Notes under the pieces: generated by a model | The model's database searches: none | What the model was told of the DNA's origin: nothing | What the model saw: the letters and a program-made list of their open reading frames with translations, nothing else | Part shown: in pieces, positions 1-14,486 of the stretch | How the letters are laid out: each line of letters begins with the position of its first letter | Position numbering within the stretch: position 1 is the stretch's first letter | Source: Dicaeum eximium | Lineage: Eukaryota > Chordata > Aves > Passeriformes > Dicaeidae | Length of the DNA: 64,000 nt | Direction of reading: 5' to 3' | NCBI GenBank assembly: GCA_013396995.1 | Contig: VWZP01009168.1 | Coordinates: forward strand, 124,001-188,000 | Made by a program: the position numbers and the translations under genes

Positions 1-3000
1 CTCATTTGGATGATTAAATCTGTCTTGGACAAAGTGATAGATGGACTGGGCTACAGAGCACAACTCACATCAGATTATCAGGACTACATCTGTATATCTG
101 GACATGCACAATCAAAGGCAGTTGCTGTGGGACTGAAGTTATCACTTCACACAAGTTTTACTTTACAGTTTCTGAGATCCAGTGATTATATGGGTTTTTG
201 ACCCTTGCAATTGGAATGTTTTAATACAATTTAAAAAAAAATATTAAAGAGATCCATTAGGATCTAGGAAGTATCTTTGATTGATAAAGCATGGCTGGGA
301 CTGGAGGCAACTGAAAGATCTCAAACATGGCCAACAATACCAGCACAGGTTTGGACTGTTGTATGCTATTGGGTCTCAAAACCAAGCTTAGAGTATTCCT
401 GACAGACTTAGTTACCTGCAGTAACTGCAGGTATAGTTTAGGAATCAGTTCTAGGTCCCAAATGTGTGTAGCCACTTATTGTGAAATCTACAGAAAATTA
501 ACCAGCATATTCCCAAAGTTAATCAAGTTCATAAGCTGGGTTTGCATAGGTGTGATGCAACCAGAAGATTATAAGAAGCTATGAATGAATAAAAAAAAGA
601 AAGTCTTGTTTCCCAAGAAACTTCACAGAACTTCATAGAAACACTTATTTCTGCTTTCTTCAGTTTTGACAGGGGCTTCTGATTAAAACTGAATTACTTA
701 AAGTAAAATGAGCAAAAAGAAAAAAAACAAACCAACCAAGCAAACAACCTACAAATAAGCCCTATTCTAAAGTAACAGCTGAACTTGCTGTAGGTTAGTT
801 GGACCCAATATTTGGGTTCTCCCCCTTCTGCCTCTGGCTTTCCTAAATGTTTTTTCCTGTTCTGCTTTCCTATCAAAATAGAATGAGTTGGAATTTTTGT
901 ATGGAAATGTTCTACTGCTGGAAGATGCTTTGGTTTGGGGAATATCATACATTTGGTAAATCATTTGGTTCATTGTTTGAAGCTCCATGTTTCAGAAGGA
1001 AGCTGACTGTTTAAATATAGATCAGTTGCTTTGAAATAAGATCAATTTTCTGTCACTCACTTGTACTTTAATGTATTTGCTATTTAATTATTGTCAATTT
1101 AATATTGACAATGCAGTGTCAAGCTCTTTTATATTAGAGAGTAGACCAACATTATAAAACAACTACATGGTTTGGAACTGTTTTAAATACTCACCTTCTG
1201 AAACCACACTGATACCTCATAAATGAAATGCCTGTATAGGAGCTAGTTCTGCTTCAATTTTTAAATAGTTTTATTTTTGTTGATGTCTCTTTAGAGCTGT
1301 ATCACACTTAATAAAAAATATGGAGATACTGAATCAACTGAGAATTCAAAACATAGGAATAGAACTGGTTCTGGTCCTTTCCTGGGCTGGGTCAATGGAA
1401 GACTGTTTCTTCAGTTCTAGTTAGGAAAATAATTGTGAGTTTTAGGAAGAGGAAAAAGGGGAAACTGAATCTGATCGGTCTTCAGTTAAGATACAGGCTC
1501 TGAAATGGCCCATTGTAGTCTCTTTCTTCTGTTTGTGAAATCAGACTTGTAAGGAGAAACTAGGATAAATCCATTTTATAAATACATTATAAGTGCACTA
1601 ATATCTTAGAAGTACTCAGATTTTTTTTTTTCCTGGTCATCATGTTAATACTCTAGGGAAAAAAAAACTTCCTTAACAATATTCTTACTTCAATTTAGAG
1701 TCATTGGAATCTTTATACCTGGCTTTTAGGTCTCATTATATCTAATCTCCATCTGTCTTTCAAACATAAATAAAAAAATAATAGCAGAGGATTTATCAAA
1801 ATAGACAATAGTGTCACCTGTAATGAAGACAAGAAGTAATATTTGTATATGGCAAATTTTAATATCAACACCTTTTTTTTTGTCTGCAGTTTCATCTGGG
1901 AATTAACAGAAGACACTGTTTGTTTTAAAGTGTTGCAGCAAAATAAATCCCACTCTATAATGTCAGGGTAACATAGCAATTACGTAAGAAATCTATTATT
2001 CATTGCTTCATTATTTGCTGTCTGACTGCATGCTGTTTGACAGTGGGCTTTTTTCCTCTCTCTCTCTCTTTTTTTCCCCTTTGAACTGGGCTGCTTCTGC
2101 TGGCTTGGCAGTAAATGCTGTTTTCTCTCAGCACAGCCATTAAATCTCTCACCTGCATGTCCTGTGCAGAGCTGCAGTTGAGAGATAAGGTTGGTCTCTC
2201 TCACAGCAGTGAGCATTGGTATTCCAGGCTCTTCTTTCAAGGGCATTTTGCTGTGATGAAGCGTCTGAAATGACAAGGAAAACATACAGCCATGTTAAAT
2301 ACACTTGCTAGTCTGAGACAAGTAAAGGTAAATGGAAATTATTTTAAAATACATTTTGAAGCTGCTAACAGAGCTTCTGGATAACTGCAAATCACAGTTT
2401 TAGGCAGGAGCATTACAGACCTATTCCAATTGGCATCATCCATTAAATAACAAATAGTAATGGAGAGTCCTTGTCCTGCCCAGCTTACACTTAAAATCTA
2501 AATAAAACACAAAGCTCTGAGCCATTCTGAATGTGTGTTCCTGCATGCTCTTCATCCAAGGTCACAAAGGTAGTTCTTGTGAAGAATTGAATCTGTTTCT
2601 TCAGGGTCTTATTCCTGTGACAGCCCCTGAGCACCTCCATCTTCCCACTGGGAACTGAGGGAGGTGCTCGGGATTTCAGTTTCCTGCAGCTGTCAGAGCA
2701 CTGGCCTGGCATCTTCTGTGTGTGTGATTCTTGTACAGAATCCTTATAGGACCTGGTTTTAATTCTGTTTTCAAGTACTGCAAGAATAAACATAGGTAAG
2801 GACTTCACTTGTTTTGTAGTCTTCAGTCATTATTACTTTCATAAAATTAAAGACAACATAAAAATCTGTTTTACATGTGCTCATTAATACTGGATGCATT
2901 GACAGAGCAGGTATCACCATTCCTATCTTGCTGTTGGAGAAATTAGGGAACAGTGATAACTTTATGTGTAGGATTCAGTTAAAGATTAGCTCTTCAATTA

Positions 3001-6000
3001 CAGTATCAATTTGTACATATGTGCTAGATGCTTATGTTTTTGTTATAGTTGCTGGAAATCTCATTAGCAGTCAGAGGCTGGAGAGAATTCAGTCCATCCT
3101 AAACTACACAGCAAGTGATTGATCAGCAAAATCCCACTCTAATAGTCCATGGGGTACATTGAACAGGGAGTGTGTTCAACAGTTGCTCAAATAATAAGTG
3201 CTAATTTAAATATCTAAAGAACCTCTTGGAGCCTCTGGCTGATGGTTCACAGGAGGGGGATCTTCCAGAGGTTCTGGATCATGTCTGTCAAACCTGTGTG
3301 TCTTGGTTACCCTTAGGCATCTCCCATTGCATTAGCTATCCATGCTGGAGCAATGAAATTAATTCCCAAATCTGTTGCTTATACTGCCAATGTGTATACC
3401 AGCATGTGGGGATCTATGTTTAGTTATTTTAATTTGAAAACTATGCAATTTATCAATGATCCTGTGTAGCTAGGCTGCAAATAAATTCAGCTTACACTGC
3501 AGGGTTTTGATCTTCTGTTGCTAGGGATTCATGTGAGTATTACGTATTCTGTAGGTGGCCATGGGTTCACCAGACAAATCAAGGATGTCCTGACTCCTGA
3601 ACTACAGCAGTTCATTTTAGCAGAGAGAGGGCTTTGCAATTTGGGACCATAACCGTTGTTTTCCCGCGAGGATCTGGCACAGAAAAGGATTTGTAACCAT
3701 TCTGAGTTGACAGAAGACACACGCACAGATTTCCACCCCCTCACACCTCCCTGAATTTACTTGGAAGCGAAGGACTATGAATGGTTCAGCCACATTAAAA
3801 TAATTGAGCAGCTCTGACTCAAAGTTGCAGCTTGTGTGTATCTAAATGAGACAGCAGAGTGAGGCTGCCTGACTGACACACTTGTTTATGCAGTCACTGA
3901 AGTATTCTCCCATCATGTGCAGGCCTTCAAGTTGTTTGGTATTATCTTTATTAAAAAGGGAGAAATCCTTCATAATGCTGATGATTTGTTTTATTTTCTT
4001 GGATGCCCTTAGATTCTGAGACCTAGAAGCGTGGCTAACAGAAATTTATTGCCTACAGAAAAACAAAATATCACTTAAAATACAGAAAAACTACCTATCC
4101 TAAAAGCAAAGCCAAGTCATTTTCTAAAATCAAAAGTCTCTGCATGTATGAGGAATTTACTGATTTAGGATTGTTCTAAATTATTTTATTCTCTGGTCAA
4201 GATTCTATGTCTTTAAAAATCTTCATAGGAATGGTTGATTATTATGAGAAGGGGTGAATTGGAGTCCCTTTTTTTGCCACAATTGATACCAATTTGGGAT
4301 TTGTAGAGACTTTAGCTTTAGGGTCAGACTCATAGTGGGAAAATCAGTGGGTTTGTAGCTGTTAGATAGTTCAGTGTTCTTTATTTACTGCAAATGACAG
4401 TTAAATCTATTTAAAATATACATTTCCAAGCAGTTTGATGGCCATTCTGTTTGCTGGTGTGTTCCTCTGGCTGGATTTCTCTGGTGCTTCCATTGTTTTG
4501 GGGGTAATTGACCTTAGTACAAGCCAATGCTCACTGTCATGAGAAAAAAAAAAAGATTTTCTTTCTGTGGGTGAGCTGAACTCTGCGCAGTATTCAGTGT
4601 TCTTTTTCTATATGTCCTTGTGAAACACCTCTTTGAAGCAGCTAACTTTGCTCCTGAAGAATGTTTGTGGTTGGCCTTTTCTATCTTCTGCTGTAGACAA
4701 AGAAATTGGAAGAACTGTCTTCTTTTTCTGGATTCTTTTTTTCAGGGGTGTCTCTTACATTTCTAAACTTTTATGTGGTTTTGAAAGTATTTATCATTTA
4801 TAATTCCATTAAAATAAGATTATATATGTAAAAGTATTTTCCTACTGACAGGTAGGATCATGGTTTAAATGCTGTTTACTTGTGTAGTAGGCTGAACAAG
4901 ATCAATAGAGATGCACATCATTAAAAGCACTTCAATCAGCCATAATGTGAATCAATTCCCCATGTTCCATTCAGCCCTCAAAGGATCATTGATGGAGGCC
5001 TCCCTTTTATTTTTCTGGATTTGTACATTGACCTAGTAAGGTTTGCACCTGCAAGCAGAGCTGCTACAGAAATATCCCCTCTAGTACCAGTGATAACAAG
5101 CACAAGCTTCATCCATGGAGCGAAGAAGTCAGGATCTGAATTTAGCTGCTGGTTTTGGTTACCACGTGGCTGATTTTACTTTGAGGTCCAGAGCCAGTGA
5201 AGTTTCCCTAAGGCTAAATCAGTAGTAGTTTGCTTGCAAAAGGAGGGTCAAGATTTTGCAGCAGTTGTTTTAATGATGTGAGAGTTGAGCTCAAAAATCT
5301 TACATCTGTGGTGCTGCTCATATGTGTTAAGCTGAGACACAGCTGGAACTACAGGAGGAAAACAACTCCACACACAGGAGTAAAGGCTGTGTTGCCCCAG
5401 GAGCTGTACAGATCCAGAATGTAAGATTCCTGGCTGGAATGGCATGGCTTTTATTTTCCTTCTGGTTGAGGAAATGAAAAGATGAAAATATAAGAGCTGA
5501 TCATCAAGTGTTAATCATCGGAGTCTAGTGATGCTATGGGGTCACTGTGGTGCTTGTGAAGGAACAATAACCTGGAATATTGCTCCTGAGTTCTAGAACC
5601 TGTCTGATGCCTAGGCATGTACCTGTGAAAGCTTGGTATTTCCATGCTCAGCCTGATTTTACAAATGAGCCTCAACTGCTCCTAAATTCAGCCCCCTGAG
5701 ATATTCACACGTAGTGAGTAGTGCCCCTTGAATTCCATGAGCAACTGTTACTATGGGCAAACATTAAAACAAATTAAGAAGCTGCTGAGTAACTGTTCAA
5801 AACTCTCCATTTCTGTTCTCAGAATTTATGGTCATGGTCTTAAACCCCATATAAAATTGGTGAGGGATGGCAGTAGAATTACATAGTGGTACCAGTTTGT
5901 GATCTGGAGAACCTACTGAATGAGTATCAGTACAATGCTGAAGTGCAGGTCTATCCATATCAATTTCTATTTATTAAATATAATACTTTAAAATAGTCAT

Positions 6001-7800
6001 GAAACATGGCTTCATTTTTTCTTGGGAGTTTAGTGAACTGAATTTAACAAGACCATCTAGAGACAGAGTTAAGAAATTTTTTGAAAGAAATTGAAATGCT
6101 TTTTTCTTTAAATCTGGATGAAAAGCAAGTCTCCTGAACTGGAGAAATAAGTCAATATTAACCAATTTTAAAGCGTTCAATAATAAAATTTTCATTAACA
6201 TTAGGTGAGACTATAAGGAATTGTAGAATGTCCTGAAAAAACCATTCACATAGGAATATGTCTTGTTTTCAAATGAGAAGTGAGCAGTAACAAATAGAAT
6301 ATGACATATATTGAAAAATATTAGTTGTAGTACTCAAAAGCTTTGTAGAGTTCTTCTGTTAGGTAATCTTTGTTTTCAGGAGGCAAAACCAACTAGGTTA
6401 TCTTTGTAAAGAGCTCACTAAAATACCCTAGTGAGCTAGAGTGATTTTTAAGGGGAAAATTTAGGTTATACTTTGGAACAGGCAAGAAGAAGCAAGAAAT
6501 GAAAGTAATTGTGATCTCAGTAAGGTTTCCTTATTCAGATGGAATGGAAAAATTGCAGTGATTCTCTTTTGAAAGGAGATGAACAGTGGAAGTGCAGGAA
6601 TAATCATGAAGTGGAACAGGTCAGTTTGCACATCAAGTGCCAGCTTTCATAAGAAGATTAAAGCTATTGAAATTGATAAGTGACAGTTTTTAAAGAAGAA
6701 AAAAGGAAAAAAATAATTCCAGAGCTATCCAGTGTAGTTCTATAATGTAAGATCTTTTTTCCATCACTGCTGTGAAACCACACTCAGGCCAGGCATCACC
6801 CTCACTCTGGATGCCTTTATGGACCTTAGAGACCATCATCATCTGATTCTTGATCTTTTCTAAATGCTTGTTTTGTTTTCATCCTGTTGTCCATCACTGT
6901 TAAAACTTTTATAAGACTCAGATACACGACTCATCTTTGCTTTCAGTGTTTCCTTCCAGCTCTTTGATAGCACTTACTGGCTTCCCACTTTTCTGCTGCT
7001 ATGATTTTTCCATTGCTGTCTGCCTACAACTTCAATCAGGCCTTTATGGCTTTTTTTGTCTGTTAGCATATACATATTATATTCAAATATATAAATAAAA
7101 GGTTCTATAAACACTCAGAAAAATGTTAACTTCGAGTTCTTTCTAAAGAGTGGTTTTGTGTGGTTTATGAAAAATCTTGACAGTGATTAATGACCAGTGC
7201 ACAAAGCAATTGATAATCATGACAAACAATATTGATTCATTTTCTGCCTTCTGCTGCCCTGTCCATTTCTATTGGTCTGTATAGTCTGCATTTGTAAAAT
7301 ATTCAGTGCTGGGATTTTTTTTTGTCCTGGCTGTGGATCTTAATTAGTGATTACTGATGGGGAGGGTGCTGTAAATGCAAGTTGAAAAGTGGGAAAATTA
7401 TTTAATTGAACTTGAAAAAGAATGGTCTGAGAAGAGATACTGGCTTATCTGTCTCAGCATCTAATATCACTTCCTTCTCATAGTAAAGAATTTCCTCCTA
7501 ATACCTAATGTTAGTGTAATTAGGAGTTTTATCTGTGAGTGGAGATATGAACAGTCTCTTACACTGAGCCATGAGTTGCTCCTAGGTTCATACCAGTAGT
7601 TAAATATTTAATTCTCCTTATTAATCTGATGTATCCATAAATGCCAATTCTAGACCTACAACAATTAATAGTAGTTTATGATTGCAAGAATGAAATGGTA
7701 GAGGAAAAATAATGGTGCCAGTCTGGAATAAAGATCACTTTAGAAGTCCCAGACATGTAGATATTTTATTTCTATCATTAAAAAACTATAAAAGTTGCAA
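1..7800. other. AT-rich non-coding DNA upstream of the RCAN2 proximal exon
   Basis: I see no exon, RNA gene or recognisable interspersed repeat here. All open frames are short (about 105 codons or fewer), lack recognisable domains and lie on both strands, as expected by chance. Simple features are CT- and T-rich runs near 2047-2078 and short A or T runs. RCAN genes often have several alternative first exons, so this stretch could be an intron of a longer RCAN2 isoform starting outside the window, or simple 5' flank. The sequence alone does not decide this. Confidence 0.6.
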
Positions 7801-8530
7801 AGAATAAACAGATCACTGAGTCAGCAGGTGTAAAGCATCTTCTACTTGTTTCTTTTGTTGAATGCGGTTGTATTTATGAAGGATTAACCCTTAGGATGGA
7901 TGGTGTAAATGTTGCCTAGTGTGAAGTCCTAATTTCAAGGAAATTTTCATGTTCTGTTCTTTGAAGGGGTATTGACTTCCAAATCACACAGACATGCCTC
8001 TGATCTTCCTGGGGATGAGTCAGAGTGCAACGTGGATGTGAAGCACTGGCATCAAATTTGCAGTGTGTTGATCACTGCTGATGACAGGACAAGATGTTCT
8101 CTAATCCCGTGTGTGGGGTTCTAGAGTGTGCTTTATTAAAAAAGAGGACTTAGAGCTATTAAAAGCAGAGTGCTGAGATTTTGTTGATTTGAGGGTTTTT
8201 TAAATTAGTGCTCTGCTGTAGATTTTAAAGTATAATAAAGTAACAAATGTTACCTTGAGATTAGTGGCTTTAAATGGTGGTTAATTTACACTCAGAGTGG
8301 AGCTTTCAGTGTCAGGCGATCTCCTTTTTTTTTTTTTTTTTTTTGCCACCATAAGCACTCAGCTGAAACAACAGCTATGACTCAGTTGACAGTGAACGCT
8401 GCTTGAATTGATTTAGTCCGAGTTCAGATTTAGCACATAATCATGTTCAATTTGATCCACTGTGCTGCCTAGAGATAAAAGGGTTGAAAAAATAGATTTA
8501 GCTTATGTCAGTCTTTGTGGTGATGTCATT
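7801..8530 (+). promoter_or_regulatory. RCAN2: Probable proximal promoter region of RCAN2
   Basis: This region lies just upstream of the first RCAN2 coding exon found in the window. Visible motifs are a MARE/AP-1-like TGAGTCAGCA at 7817-7826, AP-1 consensus TGAGTCA at 8016-8022, AP-1 consensus TGACTCA at 8378-8384, a weak TATA-like GATAAAAGG at 8474-8482, and a CRE-like TGATGTCA at 8521-8528. A run of 20 T lies at 8325-8344. The region is not a CpG island. Promoter function is inferred from position and motifs, and the transcription start cannot be fixed. Confidence 0.45.
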
Positions 8531-8897
<367 letters not shown>

Positions 8898-10085
8898 TAG
8901 GAAAGCCTTTGAGAGCAATAGGAATTTGTATGTAGCAATTGACAATAAGGGGGCAGATGGGATTCTGCCGCGGTGGTAAAAGAAACGCAGTTAAAAAAAT
9001 CTGTTAATTAGGGGAGAGAAATACGGGCAACAAAATGTGCTTGCTTTTTACTGTGTTTTGAGAAGCTGAAAGAATAGCTCGGTGTTTACTCTTTAATGAT
9101 GTAAGAAATGGGTTATATAACTGACATCTGTGCATATGCATGTTTCATATTCATAAAAAGATCTTTCATTGTTAATTTTGTCAAGTTATTTTTAGTCCAG
9201 TGTCACTTTTTAGATCAGCCTTGCCATAAATGTTATTTATTGATGTTGATAACCTTCAACTATACTCAGTTGAACAGTAGCTGTTTCTTTTCTTCACATT
9301 GAAATATATGGAAACATAAATTTTTTGTGAAGGGTTAAAAGTTTGTAGTAAGTGTCTTTGTGCATCTGCGATGTAACAGAACACAAAAAGTTATGCATCT
9401 TGCATATCATATGCATACCTGAAAAACAATGCTTAAATCTAAGGCTTGATATGCAGGGCTCATAATCTCTTAATTAGACAACTGCTGTAGAAAAGTCATT
9501 GTGTGTAATTGCTTACTATTGAAATCAGTTATCTTTTTTGTTTATTCCCTTATTACTGCAAGAAAATCACTGCAAATTAAGTTTGAAAGAGGAATTCTAA
9601 GTATGCTTTTCACAGATCATCTGAAAGAGCTCATAGATGTAATACTGTGGTATTCAGCATTTTATAAAGGACAAAGGTACAGACAAAATTAGTTTCTAAT
9701 CTGATGGTTCTTAGTATTGAAAGACTGGAACAGGGTAAAAAGGATTTACAAATTGGAGGTCAAATTTTGAACCTCTGTTCTGTTTGGTTCTGAGTCAAAC
9801 ATTGAAGCCACTGGAAATAAAACTACTTTGATTTGCAAGAGGCTCTGATGATTTTTATTTGCCTGTTAGTCTGTTACTGTGTGAGATCATTTATACTTTA
9901 TACAGCTGTTTTTGTTTTGGCACCAAGAGATTCTTCTTCATTTAAGAAGCTTTTTCCCAATTTAATAGTGAATTTAGAAATGAAAAAGTGAGTAATTCAG
10001 AGGAATGATTCAGGTGAGGAGTCTTGCCTGCACTGGGACATGTTTCCTGTATTATTTTGAAGTAGTAAAATGTTTATCTGCTTAT

Positions 10086-10129
10086 TAATTTTTTCTTTTC
10101 TTTTTTTTTCTCTCTTTTTTTTTTTTTTC
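10086..10129. repeat. T/C-rich low-complexity tract
   Basis: This is an almost pure pyrimidine stretch of long T runs broken by C within RCAN2 intron 1. It is a simple low-complexity sequence, not a splice acceptor with a recognisable exon behind it. Confidence 0.7.
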
Positions 10130-11378
10130 ACTTGAGAGCACTTTCTTTTAACATGTAGGATTTACACCTGCATTGATATGATCTTGTACCTCAGTCCTTT
10201 AGTGTCTGGTCCATGTTTGATGTAAGACCATGCAAGAAATAAAAGTTGTAGTGAGCTTCTTGTATCCTCATGCTACTCATATGTCAGTAGCAATGCAAAA
10301 GCAAAATTCTGACTAACATAAATCAGCAGAAATCATTCCATTGACTTGGGTAAGGCTTAGATTAGCCTGATTTAAGCTGCAGTATTAAGTGCGGGCCAGG
10401 AATATGAGATAAGAGAACAAAAGTGTTACAGAGACATTACAGGAATTGTAACCCTTTTGTGTTACTTGGACGTTCTGTACCTTATTTGCTTTGGTTAAAA
10501 CTGCCCTGGTTTGCTTTTTTTCCCCCTTATGTCTGAATCAAAATGTTGATTGCAAAGCCTTTGGGTATATTTACAGTGGGGACTGCACTGCAGACTGCAC
10601 TGCAGCTTAGAAATGCAAAGTCTGCTTTGAAGTTGCCTGGCTTAGAGGCTGTGAGCAGCGTGTGCTCCGTGACCCACAGCTCACTGCAGGCTCCTGTCCA
10701 TGGCTTGTGCCAAACTCTGTTGTGGAGGCTGTGGCAGCTCTGTGCTCATCCCTGGGCTCCCCAGGCAGCAGCCTGCAGTGTGGGCATCCTCTTTGTGAAA
10801 GTGTCACTGCTGCTGATAATTTAAAGCTGGAGATACCTACTGCTCTTTGCTCACTTCCAGGGAAGTGAGTTCCAGGGAATTCCAGACTTGCAGGGAAAAA
10901 ACCAGTGTGGTCACAGCACAGAAAAGTTTATGATGACTTTGACAGGATGGGGAACAGATTTAGGGTTAAAAAGGAAGGAGGCTGTTGCTGAGAAGAGATG
11001 GGTGCAGAAGTTGAAGAGCAAAAGCAAGTGCAGAATTCCTGTCTTCTCCACCTACCCTGTGAGTACCCCTCTGCCCAGCCCTTTTGTGGGTCAGCCTGAA
11101 GGCACAGGTAGCATTGACAACTGAAGTCCAGGCTATTGTCCCTTCTCTGATAGAAGGTTTTATTGCAGGGAATCTTCTCCCTCTGGTAAGGGAACATTCC
11201 CTCAGTGGTAGAACAGATATTGAAGATGTTAGAATACATGTGGTGCTTGGTGAGATTTGCTAAGATGAGCTGTTAGTCCTGTAAAACAGTTCTCTGATGT
11301 CAGTAAGGGTTGTGCTTAAGGTCTAGGATATGCTTACAGCATATCTCACTTTTATTTCAGTTTAGGTTTAGAACTGAC

Positions 11379-11510
11379 ATGAGGTTTGGGAGAAGGATCC
11401 TGGTGTTACTGAGCCATTGTTCTCCCATGAGGCTTGGGAGAAGGATCCTGGTGTTGCTGAGCCATTGTTCTCCCATGAGTTTTGGGAGAAGGATGCTGGC
11501 AACACAGAGC
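11379..11510. repeat. 48-bp minisatellite, about 2.7 copies
   Basis: Units start at 11379, 11427 and 11475, giving an exact 48-bp period. The first two copies differ at only a few positions and the third is more diverged. Because 48 is a multiple of three, the + strand frame reads as a 16-residue peptide repeat inside a short ORF. I regard that as a by-product of the period rather than a gene. Confidence 0.85.
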
Positions 11511-14376
11511 TGTTGCTCTGCACTTTGCAGCATGTGTTGGCCACAACTGCAGGCTGGGGTGTGAGGAGCCTGCCAGGACTGCAGTAGCAGAGCTTGGAGT
11601 GTTGGGGCTCTGGAGTAGCAGTTCCCACAGCAGGTGGTAATGGGGACTCCTGGAAGTGTCCACTTCTCAAGACCATCAGTCCCTCAGAGCTGAGGAATTT
11701 TTACACAAACCTGGCTTTGGGCACAGGACTTGGAGTAGAGGGAGCTCTCCAGCTTATTGCTGCTTTTCCACCTCTGGAGGAGACCTTATTCTGTAGGCAT
11801 TATGCTCTTAGCATCTGGCAGTCAGGCTTGGAAACATTGTTTTTTCCATTTGGCCTCTGGAACAGGGGAACAGTTATTTAGTACTGAAGGCAAAGCTTTT
11901 TATTTGCTGCATTTGGAGCTGCTCATCCTTTCAGTGAACAGAGGCTTGTGTGGGTACCTTGGCAGTGGCAGCTGGCCCCCAGCACTGACACCGTGGGTTT
12001 GGCACACACAAACCCATCCAACAAGCCCTTCACTTCTGACCAGCTGCTGCTTTGAGTTGTCTTTTCTAATCCAGAAATTGGGTCAGGCTAATCAACGTGC
12101 TACTGACTGTAGATCAGGAACTAGAAGAGTTGAGAAGGCAACCATAGAAATCACGAAGTGCAGTTCTGCTTTGAAGTTCACCTGGATAATTAAGATTCTT
12201 TCAGTGCTTCTAGATGATAATTTCATGTAATGATCTTTGTTACATAAGCAATTAGTTAATGAATATCTTGTTTATTTCTAATAAAGGCATTCCAGACATC
12301 ACTGAAACAGTGGAAGAGAATTTAAACTTTTATTTCTTACTCTAAGTAATGTGTTTTTATATTATTAATTCTACATATTCTCTCCTCATTTTTGTTCACA
12401 CAGACCATTCCACTCAGAAACAAAGTAGGACTGGGGCAACTTGGCACTAATGTAAGAGAGAAGAAATACCAATGACCCAGATGGATCACATCCTGAAGAC
12501 AGTAATGTAGTGTGGATGGGACCATTATCTTAACACAGGGCAAAAACCTGATGTGTACATGAGCCAGGCAGCAAAGGGAAATAGTAGAAATAGTTCCACT
12601 GTTTGGACTATTGCTTTGGAGGATTAATCCCCATTGGAGCAAGATCTCTGTCAGTCTCTAAACCCATTACTCAGCTCAGATGCTCCAGAGAGCACTGTGC
12701 TAATGGGAATTGTTTGGGATGTATAGGTTGGAGGTTCAGTCACTGTCCTGCAGTTGCCTTTGAGAGGTTTAGCAATCTAAACTTCTCAGGTCTAAAGGGC
12801 TAAAGCACACTAGATGCTTGTGGTTTTTGCTCTCCACTTCAATTATCCACTTGTCTAAGTGGCTCATTCACAAAGATGTTCTGAGGTTTAAAGTTTAAGT
12901 GCTCCAAAGTCAGAGTCAAGTGAAGAAAACGGGAGAAAGGAGGAGAAGTGTTGCAGCCCCTCAGGATGGTGCCAGCTGTCCAGTGGCAGGAAGCATGACT
13001 TGCTGGAAGAGTTTCTGGGTTTCTGTCTTTCCATCCTTCTCCTTAGCCATGTGAGCTTGATCCGTGGGAAGAGTCTGTTGCACAGTCATAAGACTTCACA
13101 GACAGGCTACAAGGAGGAAACCAAACAACAGCATGACTGCCAAAAATACCCTGATGGCTAGAAAGGCCTGCTCTGTAACTTCTCTTGGTATTTTCTGTAG
13201 TTGGTAGTGCTTTCTTACTGCAAATAAGGTTGAGTCTGTGAAATCTGCACGATCCAAGAGTTCTGCTGGAGAAATAGATGTGTGTGTCTTTTGATCTCAG
13301 CTTACTGTCTGTGTTGATCTGGAGCAAGTAATGGAGAGGAGCTTATCAAATGCTCGAGTGCTGTTTCCAGGACACTGACCCTGCTCTTGGCTTCAGGGTC
13401 AGCACAGAGACTCTGACAGCAAAGCTGGGTCTTGTGCAGCCAGTGCTGCTTCACCCTGAGGTGCTCCCAGTTCCAGTCACAGCCTGGGCTTTGTCTCTGT
13501 CCTTCTAACACCTTCATGTGAAGGCAGCTGGACTCTTTAGGGAAGTTCCCAAAGAAATGATGGAATGGTAAAACTTCTAAAGGTCATTATATGCTTTTTA
13601 GGCTAATCTTCATTTATTTGTACTTGCTTTTCCCTTGCCTCAGAAGAAGGGGGTGCTGCTGTTTCACCAGGGGTTGGTGGCAGCTGCAGGTGTTTACACA
13701 CCTCTGAATATGGCAAACCTTCTGCTTCTCCTTCTTCACCCTTTTAATGCTAAAAGGGAACAACAAAGCAAGTCAGAGGTCTTTGTATTCTCTCTGATCC
13801 TCCTTTCTGTTGGAAGTCACATGAAGATATTTCCCTTTCATAAGAATAGCTAGACAATGAGTAATTTGTCAAATGAAAATAAATAAAAACTAGAATGTGT
13901 TGGTAGAAGGTGCAGAATTAATCCAAAGCAGGTAATAAGGTAAGATGGAGCTTTTAATTCTACTCACAAATGGCCCAGCCTGTGTGAGGAGTACTGAAGA
14001 GATGCTGATTTTCTTAAGCAGATTTGAAGAATTAATCAGCACAGCTATAGATTCACGTACTTGTAATACGGATACAAGTGTGATACTGATTTTTCATTAA
14101 ATAATTACTTAAACTATTAAAATTTTAGAATGAAATTAAAATTCTCAGAAGGACCTAGACAGACAAAGTACCCAAGTTCTTCCTCTTCTTCACAAAAAAA
14201 AAATTATCAAGGACACATTATTTTCAGGTCTGTAGTGATCCAGTCTCATTTTCCTCTGAAGTGCTCTATATGTGCACTCTTTTGTCTCAAATTTTACTGA
14301 TGCTGTTTGCTGCTGCTTAGTGTGACTAAGATTTGATACTGGGTAGTGTTGCAGGTTCTGAGGCAGAGGTCTGCAC

Positions 14377-14486
14377 CAACCTTTTATGTATCTTTAGTAA
14401 TTTTTAGTAATTTATAGTAATTTTTTTTGGTCAACCTTTTATGTATCATTAGTAATTTTTTAGTAATTTATAGTAATTTTTCTTTT
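14377..14486. repeat. 55-bp tandem duplication, AT-rich
   Basis: Two adjacent copies begin CAACCTTTTATGTATC at 14377 and 14432. Each contains internal TAGTAATTT repeats. They differ by a few substitutions or single-base gaps. Intronic. Confidence 0.8.
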
